Below are positions 18,896 through 28,159 of a DNA stretch of 60,826 nucleotides, in pieces. The first letter of the stretch is position 1. Every line of letters begins with the position of its first letter. This stretch comes from Bacillus sp. SG-1 (GTDB lineage Bacteria; Bacillota; Bacilli; Bacillales; Bacillaceae_B), in contig NZ_ABCF01000014.1 of assembly GCF_000181495.1 (NCBI RefSeq), positions 1 through 60,826 of the forward strand, in the 5' to 3' direction. The notes under the pieces were generated by a model. That model did not search any database and was not told the origin of the DNA. It saw only the letters and a list, made by a program, of their open reading frames with translations. The position numbers and the translations under genes were made by a program.

Positions 18896-19975
18896 ATGAA
18901 AGCAAGGCTATCTAAATGGCGTTTAATATCAGTTTTCACGCTGATGGCGCTCGTTCTTTCCGGCTGTGGAGAGCCATTTGTTTCTACATTACAGCCAGCC
19001 GGTGAAGTGGCACAAATGCAATATGATCTTATGATCCTCGCTACTTCTATCATGGTTCTCGTTATTATAGTAGTTGCAATTGTTTATTTTGTTGCTATTG
19101 TGCGTTTCCGTCGTAAAAAAGGCGACGAAAATAAGATTCCTAAGCAAGTCGAAGGAAGCCATACACTTGAGGTTATCTGGACTACTGTTCCGATCATCCT
19201 TCTATTAATCTTGGCTGTACCGACCGTATCGGCTACTTTTAAACTGGCTGATACAGATGCAATGGAAAAGAAAGATGCGGAAGGTAATCGCGAAGCACTT
19301 GTGGTGAATGTCCGTGCCAACCTTTACTGGTGGGAATTTGAGTATCCGGATCAAGGGGTTATCACATCCCAGGATCTTGTAGTGCCGACTGACAGAAAAG
19401 TATACTTCAATGTTACTGCTTCTGACGTTAAGCACTCATTCTGGATCCCTGCAGTCGGTGGTAAAATCGACACAAACGTTGATAACGTTAACACATTCTT
19501 CCTTGAGTTTGATAGTGAAGCCGCTGAAGAGGTAGGCAACCTTTTCTATGGAAAATGTGCCGAGCTTTGCGGTCCGTCTCATGCTTTGATGGATTTCAAA
19601 GTAAAAGCGATCTCTCAAGATGACTTCAACAGCTGGGTAACAGCAATGCAAGAAACAGAAGAGCCTGCTCCTACTACTGAACTGGCTCAGCAAGGACAAG
19701 AAATTTTCAACCAAAAATGTTTAAGCTGCCACGCGGTTTCCGGTCAAGACCAAAGACCTGAACAGGCACGTCTTGCGCCTAATCTTGCCAACTTTGGTGA
19801 GCGTTCTCGTGTAGCGGGAATTCTTGAACATAATGAAGAAGAGTTGAAAAATTGGCTGGTAGATCCAGAGCAGTACAAGCCTGGGAATAAAATGACAGGC
19901 ACGTACGGCAAATTGGATGATCAGGAATTAGACGCCCTGGCGGAATACTTAATGGGCTTAAAAGTACAAGATTAA
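18896..19975 (+). CDS. ctaC: Cytochrome c oxidase subunit II with fused cytochrome c domain (caa3 type)
   Basis: 359-aa subunit II. The lipoprotein signal ends in LSGC (Cys 24). Two membrane helices follow, then the CuA cupredoxin domain with ligands in SDVKHSFW and GKCAELCGPSHALM (Cys 221 and 225). The C-terminal cytochrome c domain has CLSCH (Cys 275, Cys 278, His 279) and a likely axial methionine in GNKMTG. The fused cytochrome marks a caa3-type oxidase that takes electrons directly through its own haem c. Confidence 0.97.
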   Translation: MKARLSKWRLISVFTLMALVLSGCGEPFVSTLQPAGEVAQMQYDLMILATSIMVLVIIVVAIVYFVAIVRFRRKKGDENKIPKQVEGSHTLEVIWTTVPIILLLILAVPTVSATFKLADTDAMEKKDAEGNREALVVNVRANLYWWEFEYPDQGVITSQDLVVPTDRKVYFNVTASDVKHSFWIPAVGGKIDTNVDNVNTFFLEFDSEAAEEVGNLFYGKCAELCGPSHALMDFKVKAISQDDFNSWVTAMQETEEPAPTTELAQQGQEIFNQKCLSCHAVSGQDQRPEQARLAPNLANFGERSRVAGILEHNEEELKNWLVDPEQYKPGNKMTGTYGKLDDQELDALAEYLMGLKVQD

Positions 19976-20003
19976 TTGGGGAAAGTAAAAGGGAGGTTTA
20001 ATC

Positions 20004-21875
20004 GTGAGTAGCTATGCACAAAAGACAGGCTTCGGCGCCACTCTTTGGGACTATCTGACAACAGTGGACCATAAGAAAATCGCCATTCTCTACCTGATGT
20101 CCGGAGGATTCTTCTTCCTGCTTGGTGGACTTGAAGCCTTGATCATTCGTATTCAGCTTGCCGTTCCGAACAGTGATTTCATCAGTGCAGGCTTATACAA
20201 CGAAGTGTTGACCATGCACGGTACGACGATGATATTCTTGGCAGCAATGCCGCTCATCTTCGCATTCCTGAATGCGGTCGTTCCATTGCAGATTGGTGCA
20301 CGTGACGTTGCGTTTCCATTCTTGAATTCACTTGGTTTTTGGCTGTTCTTCTTCGGAGGAGTATTCTTAAACTTATCTTGGTTCCTAGGTGGAGCTCCTG
20401 ATGCAGGATGGACTTCTTATGCATCGTTATCATTGGCTTCAGAGGGCCATGGAATCGATTTCTATGTATTGGGTCTTCAGATATCAGGTGCCGGTACACT
20501 TATCGGTGGTATTAACTTCCTGGTAACCATCATTACGATGCGTGCGCCAGGTATGACTTACATGCGTATGCCTTTGTTCACTTGGACGGCATTCGTAACA
20601 TCTGCATTAATTCTATTTGCATTCCCGGCTTTGACTGTCGGATTATTCCTAATGATGTTTGACCGTATGTTCGGTTCTAACTTCTTTGATGTCGCTGCAG
20701 GCGGAAATACAATTATCTGGGAGCATTTCTTCTGGATCTTTGGACATCCTGAAGTATATATCTTGATCCTGCCGGCATTCGGTATTTTCTCTGAAATTAT
20801 TCCGACATTCGCTAGAAAGCGACTGTTCGGTTATTCTTCAATGGTATTTGCAACAGTGCTTATCGGTTTCTTAGGATTCATGGTATGGGCTCACCATATG
20901 TTTACAGTTGGTCTTGGACCAATCGCAAATGCTATTTTCGCAGTTGCTACAATGGCGATTGCCGTTCCTACGGGAATCAAAATTTTCAACTGGTTATTCA
21001 CAATCTGGGGTGGAAGCATTGTCTTCACTACTCCAATGCTATATGCAGTTTCCTTTATCCCGACGTTCACACTTGGTGGGGTTACAGGAATCATGCTTGC
21101 ATCAGCTGCTGCTGATTATCAGTTCCATGACACTTATTTCGTTGTTGCCCACTTCCACTATGTAATCGTTGGTGGGGTTGTGTTGGCTCTGTTAGCAGGT
21201 ACGCATTTCTACTGGCCGAAAATGTTCGGTACTATGTTGAATGAATTTTTAGGAAAGATCACTTTCTGGTTGTTCTTTATCGGATTCCATTTGACATTCT
21301 TTATCCAGCATTTCCTTGGATTGATGGGTATGCCTCGTCGTATCTGGAAGTTCTTGCCTGGTCAAGGTTTTGAAACAGGTAACCTTGTAAGTTCAATAGG
21401 AGCTGCCTTCATGGGAGTTGCTACAATCATATTGTTGGTTAACATTATCATGACTCAAGTTAAAGGTGTGAGAGTCGGCAATGACCCTTGGGAAGACGGC
21501 CGTACTCTAGAGTGGGCTATTCCATCTCCGCCTCCATTCTATAACTTCAAGCAAACTCCGCTTGTACGCGGATTGGACTCTTGGTGGTTAGAAAAAATGG
21601 AAGGCAAGAAAGAATATACACCGGCTGAGCCGATCGGTGATATCCACATGCCGAACAACTCAATCCTTCCATTTGTCATGTCATTGGGATTGTTTGTCGC
21701 TGCATTTGGTGCGATGTACAGAGTAGATGATAAGGAATGGGCTATTCCGGTACTTGTTATTGGGATGCTGATTACACTCGGAGCTATGTTCCTGCGCTCT
21801 GTAATTGATGACCATGGTTATCATATTCACAAAGAAGACCTTCTTGAAGATTCCGACAAAGGAGGTAAGGCATAA
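20004..21875 (+). CDS. ctaD: Cytochrome c oxidase subunit I
   Basis: Haem-copper oxidase catalytic subunit, 623 aa. It has the 12-helix core plus extra C-terminal helices, as in Bacillus CtaD. Metal ligands are visible: the haem a histidine in LTMHGTTMIF, CuB ligands in GHPEVYILILPAFG (with the cross-linked tyrosine) and WAHHMF, and the haem a3/haem a pair in VAHFHYV. Start GTG 20004 after GGGAGG. The stop overlaps the ctaE start by one base (TAATG), so the two are translationally coupled. Confidence 0.98.
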   Translation: MSSYAQKTGFGATLWDYLTTVDHKKIAILYLMSGGFFFLLGGLEALIIRIQLAVPNSDFISAGLYNEVLTMHGTTMIFLAAMPLIFAFLNAVVPLQIGARDVAFPFLNSLGFWLFFFGGVFLNLSWFLGGAPDAGWTSYASLSLASEGHGIDFYVLGLQISGAGTLIGGINFLVTIITMRAPGMTYMRMPLFTWTAFVTSALILFAFPALTVGLFLMMFDRMFGSNFFDVAAGGNTIIWEHFFWIFGHPEVYILILPAFGIFSEIIPTFARKRLFGYSSMVFATVLIGFLGFMVWAHHMFTVGLGPIANAIFAVATMAIAVPTGIKIFNWLFTIWGGSIVFTTPMLYAVSFIPTFTLGGVTGIMLASAAADYQFHDTYFVVAHFHYVIVGGVVLALLAGTHFYWPKMFGTMLNEFLGKITFWLFFIGFHLTFFIQHFLGLMGMPRRIWKFLPGQGFETGNLVSSIGAAFMGVATIILLVNIIMTQVKGVRVGNDPWEDGRTLEWAIPSPPPFYNFKQTPLVRGLDSWWLEKMEGKKEYTPAEPIGDIHMPNNSILPFVMSLGLFVAAFGAMYRVDDKEWAIPVLVIGMLITLGAMFLRSVIDDHGYHIHKEDLLEDSDKGGKA

Positions 21876-22504
21876 TGCATACTGAAGAAAAATTCACACC
21901 AAAGACTTGGCCTGCGGCCCCTGAAAAGGCAACGCTGGAAGCAAAGAATAAATTTCTTGGTTTCTGGTTTTTCCTTGGCGGCGAAACCGTATTGTTCGGT
22001 TCCTTGTTTGCAACATATCTTGCACTAAAGGACAGCGTGCCGAGCCCGGACCATGCTCTTGCAAAAGATATATTTGATTTGCCGCTTGCATTCATTGCAA
22101 CAATGCTTCTTTTAACGAGTTCATTGACAAGCGTTTATGCTATGTACCATATGAAAAACTATAATTTTAAAAATATGCAGGCATGGCTTTTGATCACAGT
22201 ATTGCTTGGTGCAGCTTTCCTTGCTTTGGAGATTTATGAGTTCAATCATTATGTCCATGAATACCATCATACGTTTACCAGCAGTGCATTTGGATCAGCC
22301 TTCTATACGTTGGTAGGATTCCATGGTGCCCACGTTGCGTTCGGTCTTTTGTGGATCATCTCATTGATGGTGAGAAATGCCAAACGTGGACTTAGTCTTT
22401 ATAATGCACCAAAATTCTATGTTGCGAGTTTGTACTGGCACTTTATCGATGTCGTGTGGGTATTCATCTTCACGGTAGTATATCTAATGGGAATGGTGGG
22501 ATAA
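21875..22504 (+). CDS. ctaE: Cytochrome c oxidase subunit III
   Basis: 209-aa integral membrane subunit III with five predicted helices, the short Bacillus type. Conserved elements are FWFFLGGETVLFGSLFATY, the glutamate/histidine-rich segment EIYEFNHYVHEYHHTF and the terminal YWHFIDVVWVFIFTVVY. It stabilises the subunit I active site and proton uptake. ATG 21875 shares its A with the ctaD stop. Confidence 0.97.
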   Translation: MHTEEKFTPKTWPAAPEKATLEAKNKFLGFWFFLGGETVLFGSLFATYLALKDSVPSPDHALAKDIFDLPLAFIATMLLLTSSLTSVYAMYHMKNYNFKNMQAWLLITVLLGAAFLALEIYEFNHYVHEYHHTFTSSAFGSAFYTLVGFHGAHVAFGLLWIISLMVRNAKRGLSLYNAPKFYVASLYWHFIDVVWVFIFTVVYLMGMVG

Positions 22505-22508
22505 ACTG

Positions 22509-22841
22509 ATGGCGAATGTACAATCAAATTCAGGTAACCCAAGCGTAGATTACGAATATCGCCGCAAGAAAAACAAAGAAGATATGAGAATGCAGGTTGT
22601 TTCATTTGCACTCATGATCTTCTTGACACTAGTGGCTTTCGTCGCTGTAGGAGGAGGCTTTTCTAAGTGGTTCGTTGTACCATTTATCCTTCTGCTGGCT
22701 GTCGTACAGTTGATATTCCAATTGTATTATTTCATGCATATGAGCCACAAAGGTCATGAAGCACCAGCGTTGTTCCTGTATTCTGGAGCCTTGGTTGCCT
22801 TCATTACTGTTTTGACTTTCTTGACGATTGTTTGGATTTAA
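22509..22841 (+). CDS. ctaF: Cytochrome c oxidase subunit IV (CtaF)
   Basis: 110-aa small subunit with three membrane helices (about residues 35-53, 57-78 and 88-108) and a charged N-terminus containing YEYRRKKNKED. Starts 4 bp after ctaE. The terminator that follows closes the ctaBCDEF unit, leaving ctaG with its own 190-bp leader. Confidence 0.93.
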   Translation: MANVQSNSGNPSVDYEYRRKKNKEDMRMQVVSFALMIFLTLVAFVAVGGGFSKWFVVPFILLLAVVQLIFQLYYFMHMSHKGHEAPALFLYSGALVAFITVLTFLTIVWI

Positions 22842-22847
22842 TATAGG

Positions 22848-22895
22848 AGAAAAGCCCTTGAGATTTGCTTTTAGCAATTTTAAGGGTTTTCTTTT
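22848..22895 (+). terminator. Terminator after ctaF
   Basis: AAAAGCCCTT...TTTGC / GCAA...AAGGGTTTTC hairpin followed by TTTT. Confidence 0.85.
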
Positions 22896-23033
22896 ATTTT
22901 AGGGAAATATTTCTAAGAGAAGTATGACTTGGCTAATGAAATGTCATGAACTTGTCATCAGCTTGCGTTGAACTGTCGAATCCTGCAACGTATAATAAGG
23001 GGGAGCATTCTCTAAGGAAATGAGGTATTCATT

Positions 23034-23942
23034 ATGCACTTAGGTATATTCGGATTTTTTGCATTATGGAGTCCGTTATTTATAATTACAATCCTATTCA
23101 TGACAGCCGTCTATTTTCTAATCACGGTTAAATGGAGAAGCAGGTTTAAAGAGAGTGAGCCTCTTACCATAAAGCAGGCATCTTTCTTCCTACTATCAAT
23201 GTTATTGCTTTATGCGATAAAGGGATCTCCTGTCGAAGTGATGAGCACTATGTTATTTTCCGTCCATATGACGCAAATGGCCACCCTCTATTTAGTTTTT
23301 ACACCTATCCTGATTCTTGGAATACCAAGTTGGGTATGGAAGAAAGTAATCAAAGTTCCTGTTGTCAAGTCAATATTTTCATTTGCGACAAAGCCTCTTA
23401 TAGCACTAGTAGCGTTTAACATTATTTTCTCGATTTATCATATTCCGGCAGTGTTTGATAATGTCAGAACAGATGTGACACTACATGGATTATTTACGTT
23501 TATCCTATTCATCCTGGCCGTCTTCATGTGGTGGCCGCTGTTGAATCCGGCACAAAGCCTTAATGATCTTCATGGATTAAAGAAAATCGGTTATATTCTG
23601 GGGAGTGCGGTATTACTGACACCGGCATGCGGGTTAATTATTTTCGCCGATAATCCGCTGTACGCAACGTACTATGACCCGACAGAGTGGTTAAAAGCTC
23701 TGGCATTGTGCGTTCCGGCTGATACTCTATCAGGCTTGAGCTTGAGCGGTCCGGAATTGTTCACTTCAATGACATTGGAGCATGATCAGCAGCTTGGCGG
23801 GGTCATCATGAAAATCATACAGGAGATTGTTTTTGGTTATGTACTTGCAAGCTTGTTTTTCCAATGGTACAAAAAGGATCAGGCAGAAGCAGATCAATCT
23901 ATTCAACAGTTTGAAGCTATGAATCCAAAACCAGTAGAATAA
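23034..23942 (+). CDS. ctaG: Cytochrome c oxidase assembly factor CtaG
   Basis: 302-aa polytopic protein of the Bacillus CtaG (caa3_CtaG) family, distinct from the Cox11-type CtaG of proteobacteria. About seven membrane helices. Conserved histidine/methionine positions such as SVHMTQMATLYL, FSIYHIPAVFD and TLEHDQQLGGVIMKI fit a role in copper delivery or CuB assembly for cytochrome caa3. ATG 23034 follows a weak GAGG site. Located directly after ctaF as in B. subtilis. Confidence 0.94.
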   Translation: MHLGIFGFFALWSPLFIITILFMTAVYFLITVKWRSRFKESEPLTIKQASFFLLSMLLLYAIKGSPVEVMSTMLFSVHMTQMATLYLVFTPILILGIPSWVWKKVIKVPVVKSIFSFATKPLIALVAFNIIFSIYHIPAVFDNVRTDVTLHGLFTFILFILAVFMWWPLLNPAQSLNDLHGLKKIGYILGSAVLLTPACGLIIFADNPLYATYYDPTEWLKALALCVPADTLSGLSLSGPELFTSMTLEHDQQLGGVIMKIIQEIVFGYVLASLFFQWYKKDQAEADQSIQQFEAMNPKPVE

Positions 23943-23981
23943 GAAATCATTCCTACCATAGAGAAAAGAGAGGAAGAAATC

Positions 23982-24443
23982 ATGTCTTTACCTATTTTAC
24001 CGACAATCAGCACGACATTTATAGTTTTAAGTGCCATTACTGTTGCCATCGGCTGGTGGCAGATTAAGCAGCGGAAGATTGAAGCACATAAGAAAACGAT
24101 GTTTACAGCTGCTGTGTTTGCCCTGATTTTTTTCATCATATATATGAGCCGTACGATTTTTGTAGGAAACACATCTTTTGGCGGACCTGAAGATATCAAG
24201 ATATATTATACGTTATTTTTAATCTTCCATATTACGCTGGCTACAACAGGTGCAGTATTCGGCCTTGTTACCATCTGGTCTGGTTATAAAGAGAACTATA
24301 AGCGTCATAGAAAGCTTGGACCGATTACAAGTATCATCTGGTTCTTTACGGCCACTACAGGTGTTGCAGTGTATCTGCTCTTATATGTTTTTTATAAAGG
24401 CGGGGAAACAACCTCAGTCATTAAGGCCATTCTAGGCTTGTAA
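23982..24443 (+). CDS. DUF420 membrane protein (YozB/CtaM-like)
   Basis: 153-aa protein with four or five membrane helices. DUF420 features include TISTTFIVLSAITVAIGWWQ, AHKKTMFTAAV and HITLATTGAVFG with a conserved histidine, followed by RHRKLGPIT. Relatives include B. subtilis YozB and S. aureus CtaM, which is needed for terminal-oxidase maturation. It starts 40 bp after ctaG with a clear AGAGGAAG site, so a role in oxidase assembly is likely. In B. subtilis yozB lies elsewhere, so the linkage here is informative. Confidence 0.88.
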   Translation: MSLPILPTISTTFIVLSAITVAIGWWQIKQRKIEAHKKTMFTAAVFALIFFIIYMSRTIFVGNTSFGGPEDIKIYYTLFLIFHITLATTGAVFGLVTIWSGYKENYKRHRKLGPITSIIWFFTATTGVAVYLLLYVFYKGGETTSVIKAILGL

Positions 24444-24453
24444 AATATTATGG

Positions 24454-24486
24454 AAAGGAGCTGGTGAAATCACCGGCTCTTTTTTA
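24454..24486 (+). terminator. Terminator after the DUF420 gene
   Basis: AAAGGAGCTGGTG-aaat-CACCGGCTCTTTTTT stem-loop with T-run. It ends the ctaG-DUF420 unit. Confidence 0.9.
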
Positions 24487-24542
24487 TTGGCTGGAGGAAT
24501 AGTACAGCTGTCTATAGAATAAAAAATGGAGAGGTGATAGGA

Positions 24543-25685
24543 ATGACAATTAAAAGATTGGACAAAAGTCACTATGAAGAATCATTAAACCTGTCAATGT
24601 ATGCTTTCCAATACAAGGTTCCAGAGGAGGAAAAAGAAAATAGGTTCAGGCAATTGGACGACCATGAGTTGTATGGTATAGAAGCAGATGATCAACTCGC
24701 GGCAAAACTGCACCTGCTTTCACTTAATGTATTTTTAGGGGAAAAGGAATTTAAAATGGGAGGAATAGCGGGTGTCGCTACATATCCGGAATATAGACGG
24801 AAGGGTTATGTAAAAGAGTTACTGACTTACAGCTTAAAGAGAATGAGGGAAAAGGGGCAAACCATTTCGATGCTCCACCCATTTTCTTTTGCCTTTTATC
24901 GCAAGTATGGATGGGAATTATTCTCTACACTTAAGAGAGTGAAAGTAGCGCAGGCGGAAATGAAGATGTTCGATGGTGTACCTGGCAACGTAAAAAGGTT
25001 TAATAAAGAAAACTATCCATCTGAATTGGAAGAGATATATAACGGATATGCACGCAGGTTCAGCGGTATGTTGGCTCGAGAGAAAACATGGTGGAAGGAA
25101 AGGTCGATTACAAACCTCAATGTTGCCATTTACTATGATGGGAAGGGAAATGGGGCTGGTTATATCTTATATGACATAAAAGACCAAAAGATGAAAGTTG
25201 AAGAATTCATTGTCTTAAATGCTGAGGCAAGAAGCGGACTATGGAACTTCATCTGTCAGCACGACTCAATGCTTACAGGAGTCGAGTTGGTACTGTCCCC
25301 TGAAGATCCGCTTGTATTTCTGCTTGAAAATCCCAAAACGCCAACAGAGCTACAACCTTACTTCATGACAAGGGTGGTAGATGTTCTTTCATTTCTTGAG
25401 CAGTTCCGGTCTTCAATTAAAGAGAAAGTTTCATTAGAGGTATCAGACAAGTATGCACCTTGGAATAATGGCACCTTTACTATTACTTCTGAGAAGGTAA
25501 TAAAAGAAGAGGAAGAATGCAGCCGCACTGTCCAAATGGATGTGAATGCATTGGTTCCTTTATTTTTTGGTGTTTACTCTTCCCAACAATTATATGAGAT
25601 GGGTGTCATAAAAGGTGATCGGGAAAGCGTAGCTGTTTTGAACAAGATTAGAGTGAAACCTGGGTTCTTTATTGACTTCTTTTAG
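24543..25685 (+). CDS. Eis-like GNAT acetyltransferase
   Basis: 380-aa protein of the 'enhanced intracellular survival' type: an N-terminal GNAT domain (GIAGVATYPEYRRKGYVKELL, acetyl-CoA loop near residue 80), a second GNAT-like half (about 150-270) and a C-terminal SCP2-like domain. The C-terminus ends in KPGFFIDFF; Eis proteins place a terminal carboxylate in the active site. The substrate is unknown; relatives acetylate amines, including aminoglycosides. The start is ATG 24543, with GGAGAGGTGA 5 nt upstream; a GTG at 24534 lies within that site. Not part of the B. subtilis block. Confidence 0.85.
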   Translation: MTIKRLDKSHYEESLNLSMYAFQYKVPEEEKENRFRQLDDHELYGIEADDQLAAKLHLLSLNVFLGEKEFKMGGIAGVATYPEYRRKGYVKELLTYSLKRMREKGQTISMLHPFSFAFYRKYGWELFSTLKRVKVAQAEMKMFDGVPGNVKRFNKENYPSELEEIYNGYARRFSGMLAREKTWWKERSITNLNVAIYYDGKGNGAGYILYDIKDQKMKVEEFIVLNAEARSGLWNFICQHDSMLTGVELVLSPEDPLVFLLENPKTPTELQPYFMTRVVDVLSFLEQFRSSIKEKVSLEVSDKYAPWNNGTFTITSEKVIKEEEECSRTVQMDVNALVPLFFGVYSSQQLYEMGVIKGDRESVAVLNKIRVKPGFFIDFF

Positions 25686-25756
25686 GTTGTTCAGGTCATG
25701 TTATTGAGAGCTGAAGGTGTGTCTTCACTTGCTGGATGCTGAGTGTAAGAAAAGAG

Positions 25757-25792
25757 AAGGCAGGCCTCCTCATCAGAGACCTGCCTTTTTGT
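25757..25792. terminator. Bidirectional terminator between the GNAT and permease genes
   Basis: AAGGCAGG / CCTGCCTTTTT stem with a 15-nt loop, lying between convergent genes. Confidence 0.85.
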
Positions 25793-26850
25793 TATATCTT
25801 AAAGTTCAATTTAATGATTCCTGCTTCTTTCGCAGAATTAAAAATAATCAGTATCAATGGACCCAATATAAACCCTAATACACCGAGGAGTTTAAGACCT
25901 AAGTACATGGCGATAAGAGTGGCCAGCGGTGATAGACCGATATGGCTTCCCATTACTTTCGGTTCCACTGTCCGGCGGATAATCAGAAGGACAGCAGCTA
26001 AAACCGCAAGTTCAGTTCCCAAAGTCAGATTTCCCGATAGCAGGTGATACATTGCCCATGGGAACAGGACAACAATCGAGCCTATCAATGGAATGAAATC
26101 AATGACCCAAATGATGATCGACATCACAACGGCCACTTCAGGTGCAATAAAGAGAAGTCCAATCAAGGATGTCACAAAAATAATGATACTTACAAGAAAC
26201 TGGGCCTTGAAAAAGCCGAAGATTACATATGACAACCTTGAGGTCATAAAGTTGACTTTTTCAGCCGTTTTTTCCGTCAAGTGGCTGAATAAGGTCTGTT
26301 TGATTCTTGGCAGGTCAAGCATGAACATAAATAGGGCAATAAGATATACCAGGAAGCTGACAAGGTAGTTAGGAATATACGCTAAAAATGCACTGATCTT
26401 CTCAATATCCAGATAATCTCTCAAGCTGTTTTTAAAGCTGTTGAGGAAGTCCTGTACTTCATTGCTTGTCTGGGTGACAATTTCAATTGGTAAATCTTTA
26501 GCTGCATTTGTAAGCTGTTTCTCATAGGAGAGCCAGATGTCGCTTAACTGATTAATATATGCTGGCATATCTTCCACCAGTTTGACTCCTTCTCCAACAA
26601 CCTTGGTAATCACAAAGTAGGAAAGCAGACCAATGGCGAGCATGAAAATGATAAAGACGATCAAGACGGCAAGTTTTCTTTTGATCTTAAATCTTCTTTC
26701 AAGCATTTTCACTGCAGGGTCCAGTAACAGTGCTGTGACTATTGCGGTTATCAGGGGAATGGAAACCGGGAGGATATAATAAATCAATAATATAGCTATT
26801 ATGACAGCGATAGTAATCACTATCATCTTTTTGGAGAAAAACTTCGTCAA
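25792..26850 (-). CDS. AI-2E/PerM family transporter (YtvI-like)
   Basis: 352-aa membrane protein with eight predicted helices. It has the AI-2E family pattern: two N-terminal hairpins, a long hydrophilic amphipathic loop (about residues 90-150) and the conserved C-terminal motif IPLIGSIVVLFPWAMYHLL, then GPLILIIF. Family members export small molecules or work as Na+/H+ antiporters; B. subtilis YtvI is a sporulation protein of this group. The substrate cannot be inferred. Start TTG 26850 after a weak AAAGGGG site. Convergent with the GNAT gene and not part of the B. subtilis block. Confidence 0.85.
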   Translation of the reverse strand: MTKFFSKKMIVITIAVIIAILLIYYILPVSIPLITAIVTALLLDPAVKMLERRFKIKRKLAVLIVFIIFMLAIGLLSYFVITKVVGEGVKLVEDMPAYINQLSDIWLSYEKQLTNAAKDLPIEIVTQTSNEVQDFLNSFKNSLRDYLDIEKISAFLAYIPNYLVSFLVYLIALFMFMLDLPRIKQTLFSHLTEKTAEKVNFMTSRLSYVIFGFFKAQFLVSIIIFVTSLIGLLFIAPEVAVVMSIIIWVIDFIPLIGSIVVLFPWAMYHLLSGNLTLGTELAVLAAVLLIIRRTVEPKVMGSHIGLSPLATLIAMYLGLKLLGVLGFILGPLILIIFNSAKEAGIIKLNFKI

Positions 26851-27062
26851 TTTTAGGCCCCTTTCTTCTTATGTACCTCTATACCATTATATTATATTAG
26901 GAGCTTAACTGAACAGAGCGCAGGCTTCCAATTCAACTATTTTTTTCAGTTGCGGTTTTCACTCTCATTTGGTTACGCCGTTATCTCAGCTTTATCATTG
27001 TGAAGAAAATTGAATAACCTGAAACACAATATTATATTACTATGATTTTACAAGTGAAGGAT

Positions 27063-27106
27063 ATAAAAAAGCCGGCAGAATGAGTATCCCCCATACTGCC
27101 AGCTTA
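27063..27106 (-). terminator. Terminator of ylbA
   Basis: On the minus strand, GCTGGCAGTAT / ATACTCATTCTGCCGGC forms a bulged stem followed by TTTTTTATA, just past the ylbA stop. Confidence 0.8.
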
Positions 27107-27116
27107 AAATGAACGA

Positions 27117-27476
27117 TTATTCAGCAAATCCTGAAACTTCGGCTTTAATTTCAGCCAATAGTTTTTCACAAGTAGTCACAAGATGCGCAGGAAAGTGTTC
27201 GCCTTCACCGTATTCAACCCCGTGAGGATAATAGTGTTTCCCCAATAGAGGCGTTCTAAGTTGAATGACAGCATCATGTCTTCCGATGTCACCACTCACA
27301 GCAAGACCTTGAATTCTTAGATAGTATGTACCTTCTTTAATTTCAAATTTCTTGTCATACGTTACACGCTCATAATCCCATTGCCCTTCTCTAAGCATAC
27401 CATGAGATTTCATGACTTCATCCAATCTGTTTAAATCCGCTTTCATTTCATCGACGCCAGAAGCTTCAAATCGCAT
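27117..27476 (-). CDS. ylbA: YugN-like family protein YlbA
   Basis: 119-aa soluble protein. YugN-family features include GMLREGQWDYERVTYDKKFE and YYLRIQGLAVSGDIG, then HYYPHGVEYGEGEHFP. No membrane segment. The position after the cta genes and next to the CBS protein fits B. subtilis ylbA. Structural genomics places YugN-like proteins in a small alpha/beta fold without known activity. ATG 27476 is preceded by AGGAGGGA on the minus strand. Confidence 0.8.
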   Translation of the reverse strand: MRFEASGVDEMKADLNRLDEVMKSHGMLREGQWDYERVTYDKKFEIKEGTYYLRIQGLAVSGDIGRHDAVIQLRTPLLGKHYYPHGVEYGEGEHFPAHLVTTCEKLLAEIKAEVSGFAE

Positions 27477-27691
27477 AAAAAATCCCTCCTATATCATCAA
27501 CGCATTCTTATCTTTTGATATTTATCCAGACAAAATGCAAAAAATCCTCATTCTTTATAATAGTGTAATTCTTCTATTGTTGCAACGAATACATTGTGAC
27601 GAATTTAGTAAATTCCTTTGTATAGGAGAATACATCTTTTTAAAAGGAGAATGATATGAAATAGAACAAAAGTGGAATGGAGTGACCAGCT

Positions 27692-28126
27692 GTGATTGTA
27701 AAAGAAATAATGAGCAGGAATGTGGAAACATGCACATTGCTTGACAATGTATATGAGGTAGCTGTCAAAATGAAGGAAAATGATGTTGGAGGGATCCCTA
27801 TTGTTGACGGTGACCATCTGGTAGGGATGATTACTGACAGGGATATTGTCGTTAGGGGAGTTGCTGAAAAACACCCGGGTTCATCCAAGGTCGAAGAAGT
27901 AATGAGTGATGAATTAGTGACTGTGGGGGCAGATACCACCATTGATGAAGCTGCGTCGCTGATGAGCAGGCATCAAATCCGCAGGCTTCCGGTGGTAGAT
28001 GGCCAAAAACTTATTGGAATTGTTTCTCTTGGAGACTTGGCAGTGAGAGACAAATTAGACCATCAAACCAACCTCGCGATAGAGAAGATCTCCGAACATG
28101 AAAACATATCCAATAAACCTATTTAG
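27692..28126 (+). CDS. ylbB: CBS-domain protein YlbB
   Basis: 144-aa protein made of two CBS motifs (about residues 8-58 and 71-123), each ending in the usual nucleotide-binding consensus: GGIPIVDGDHLVGMITDRDI and RRLPVVDGQKLIGIVSLGDL. CBS pairs bind adenosyl nucleotides and act as energy or ligand sensors; no catalytic domain is attached. GTG 27692 follows GGAGTGACCAG. Divergent from ylbA. After it comes an 0.8-kb gene-free region with repeats. Confidence 0.92.
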   Translation: MIVKEIMSRNVETCTLLDNVYEVAVKMKENDVGGIPIVDGDHLVGMITDRDIVVRGVAEKHPGSSKVEEVMSDELVTVGADTTIDEAASLMSRHQIRRLPVVDGQKLIGIVSLGDLAVRDKLDHQTNLAIEKISEHENISNKPI

Positions 28127-28159
28127 GATGGCTGTATGCCATAAATTATGGACTATTCC

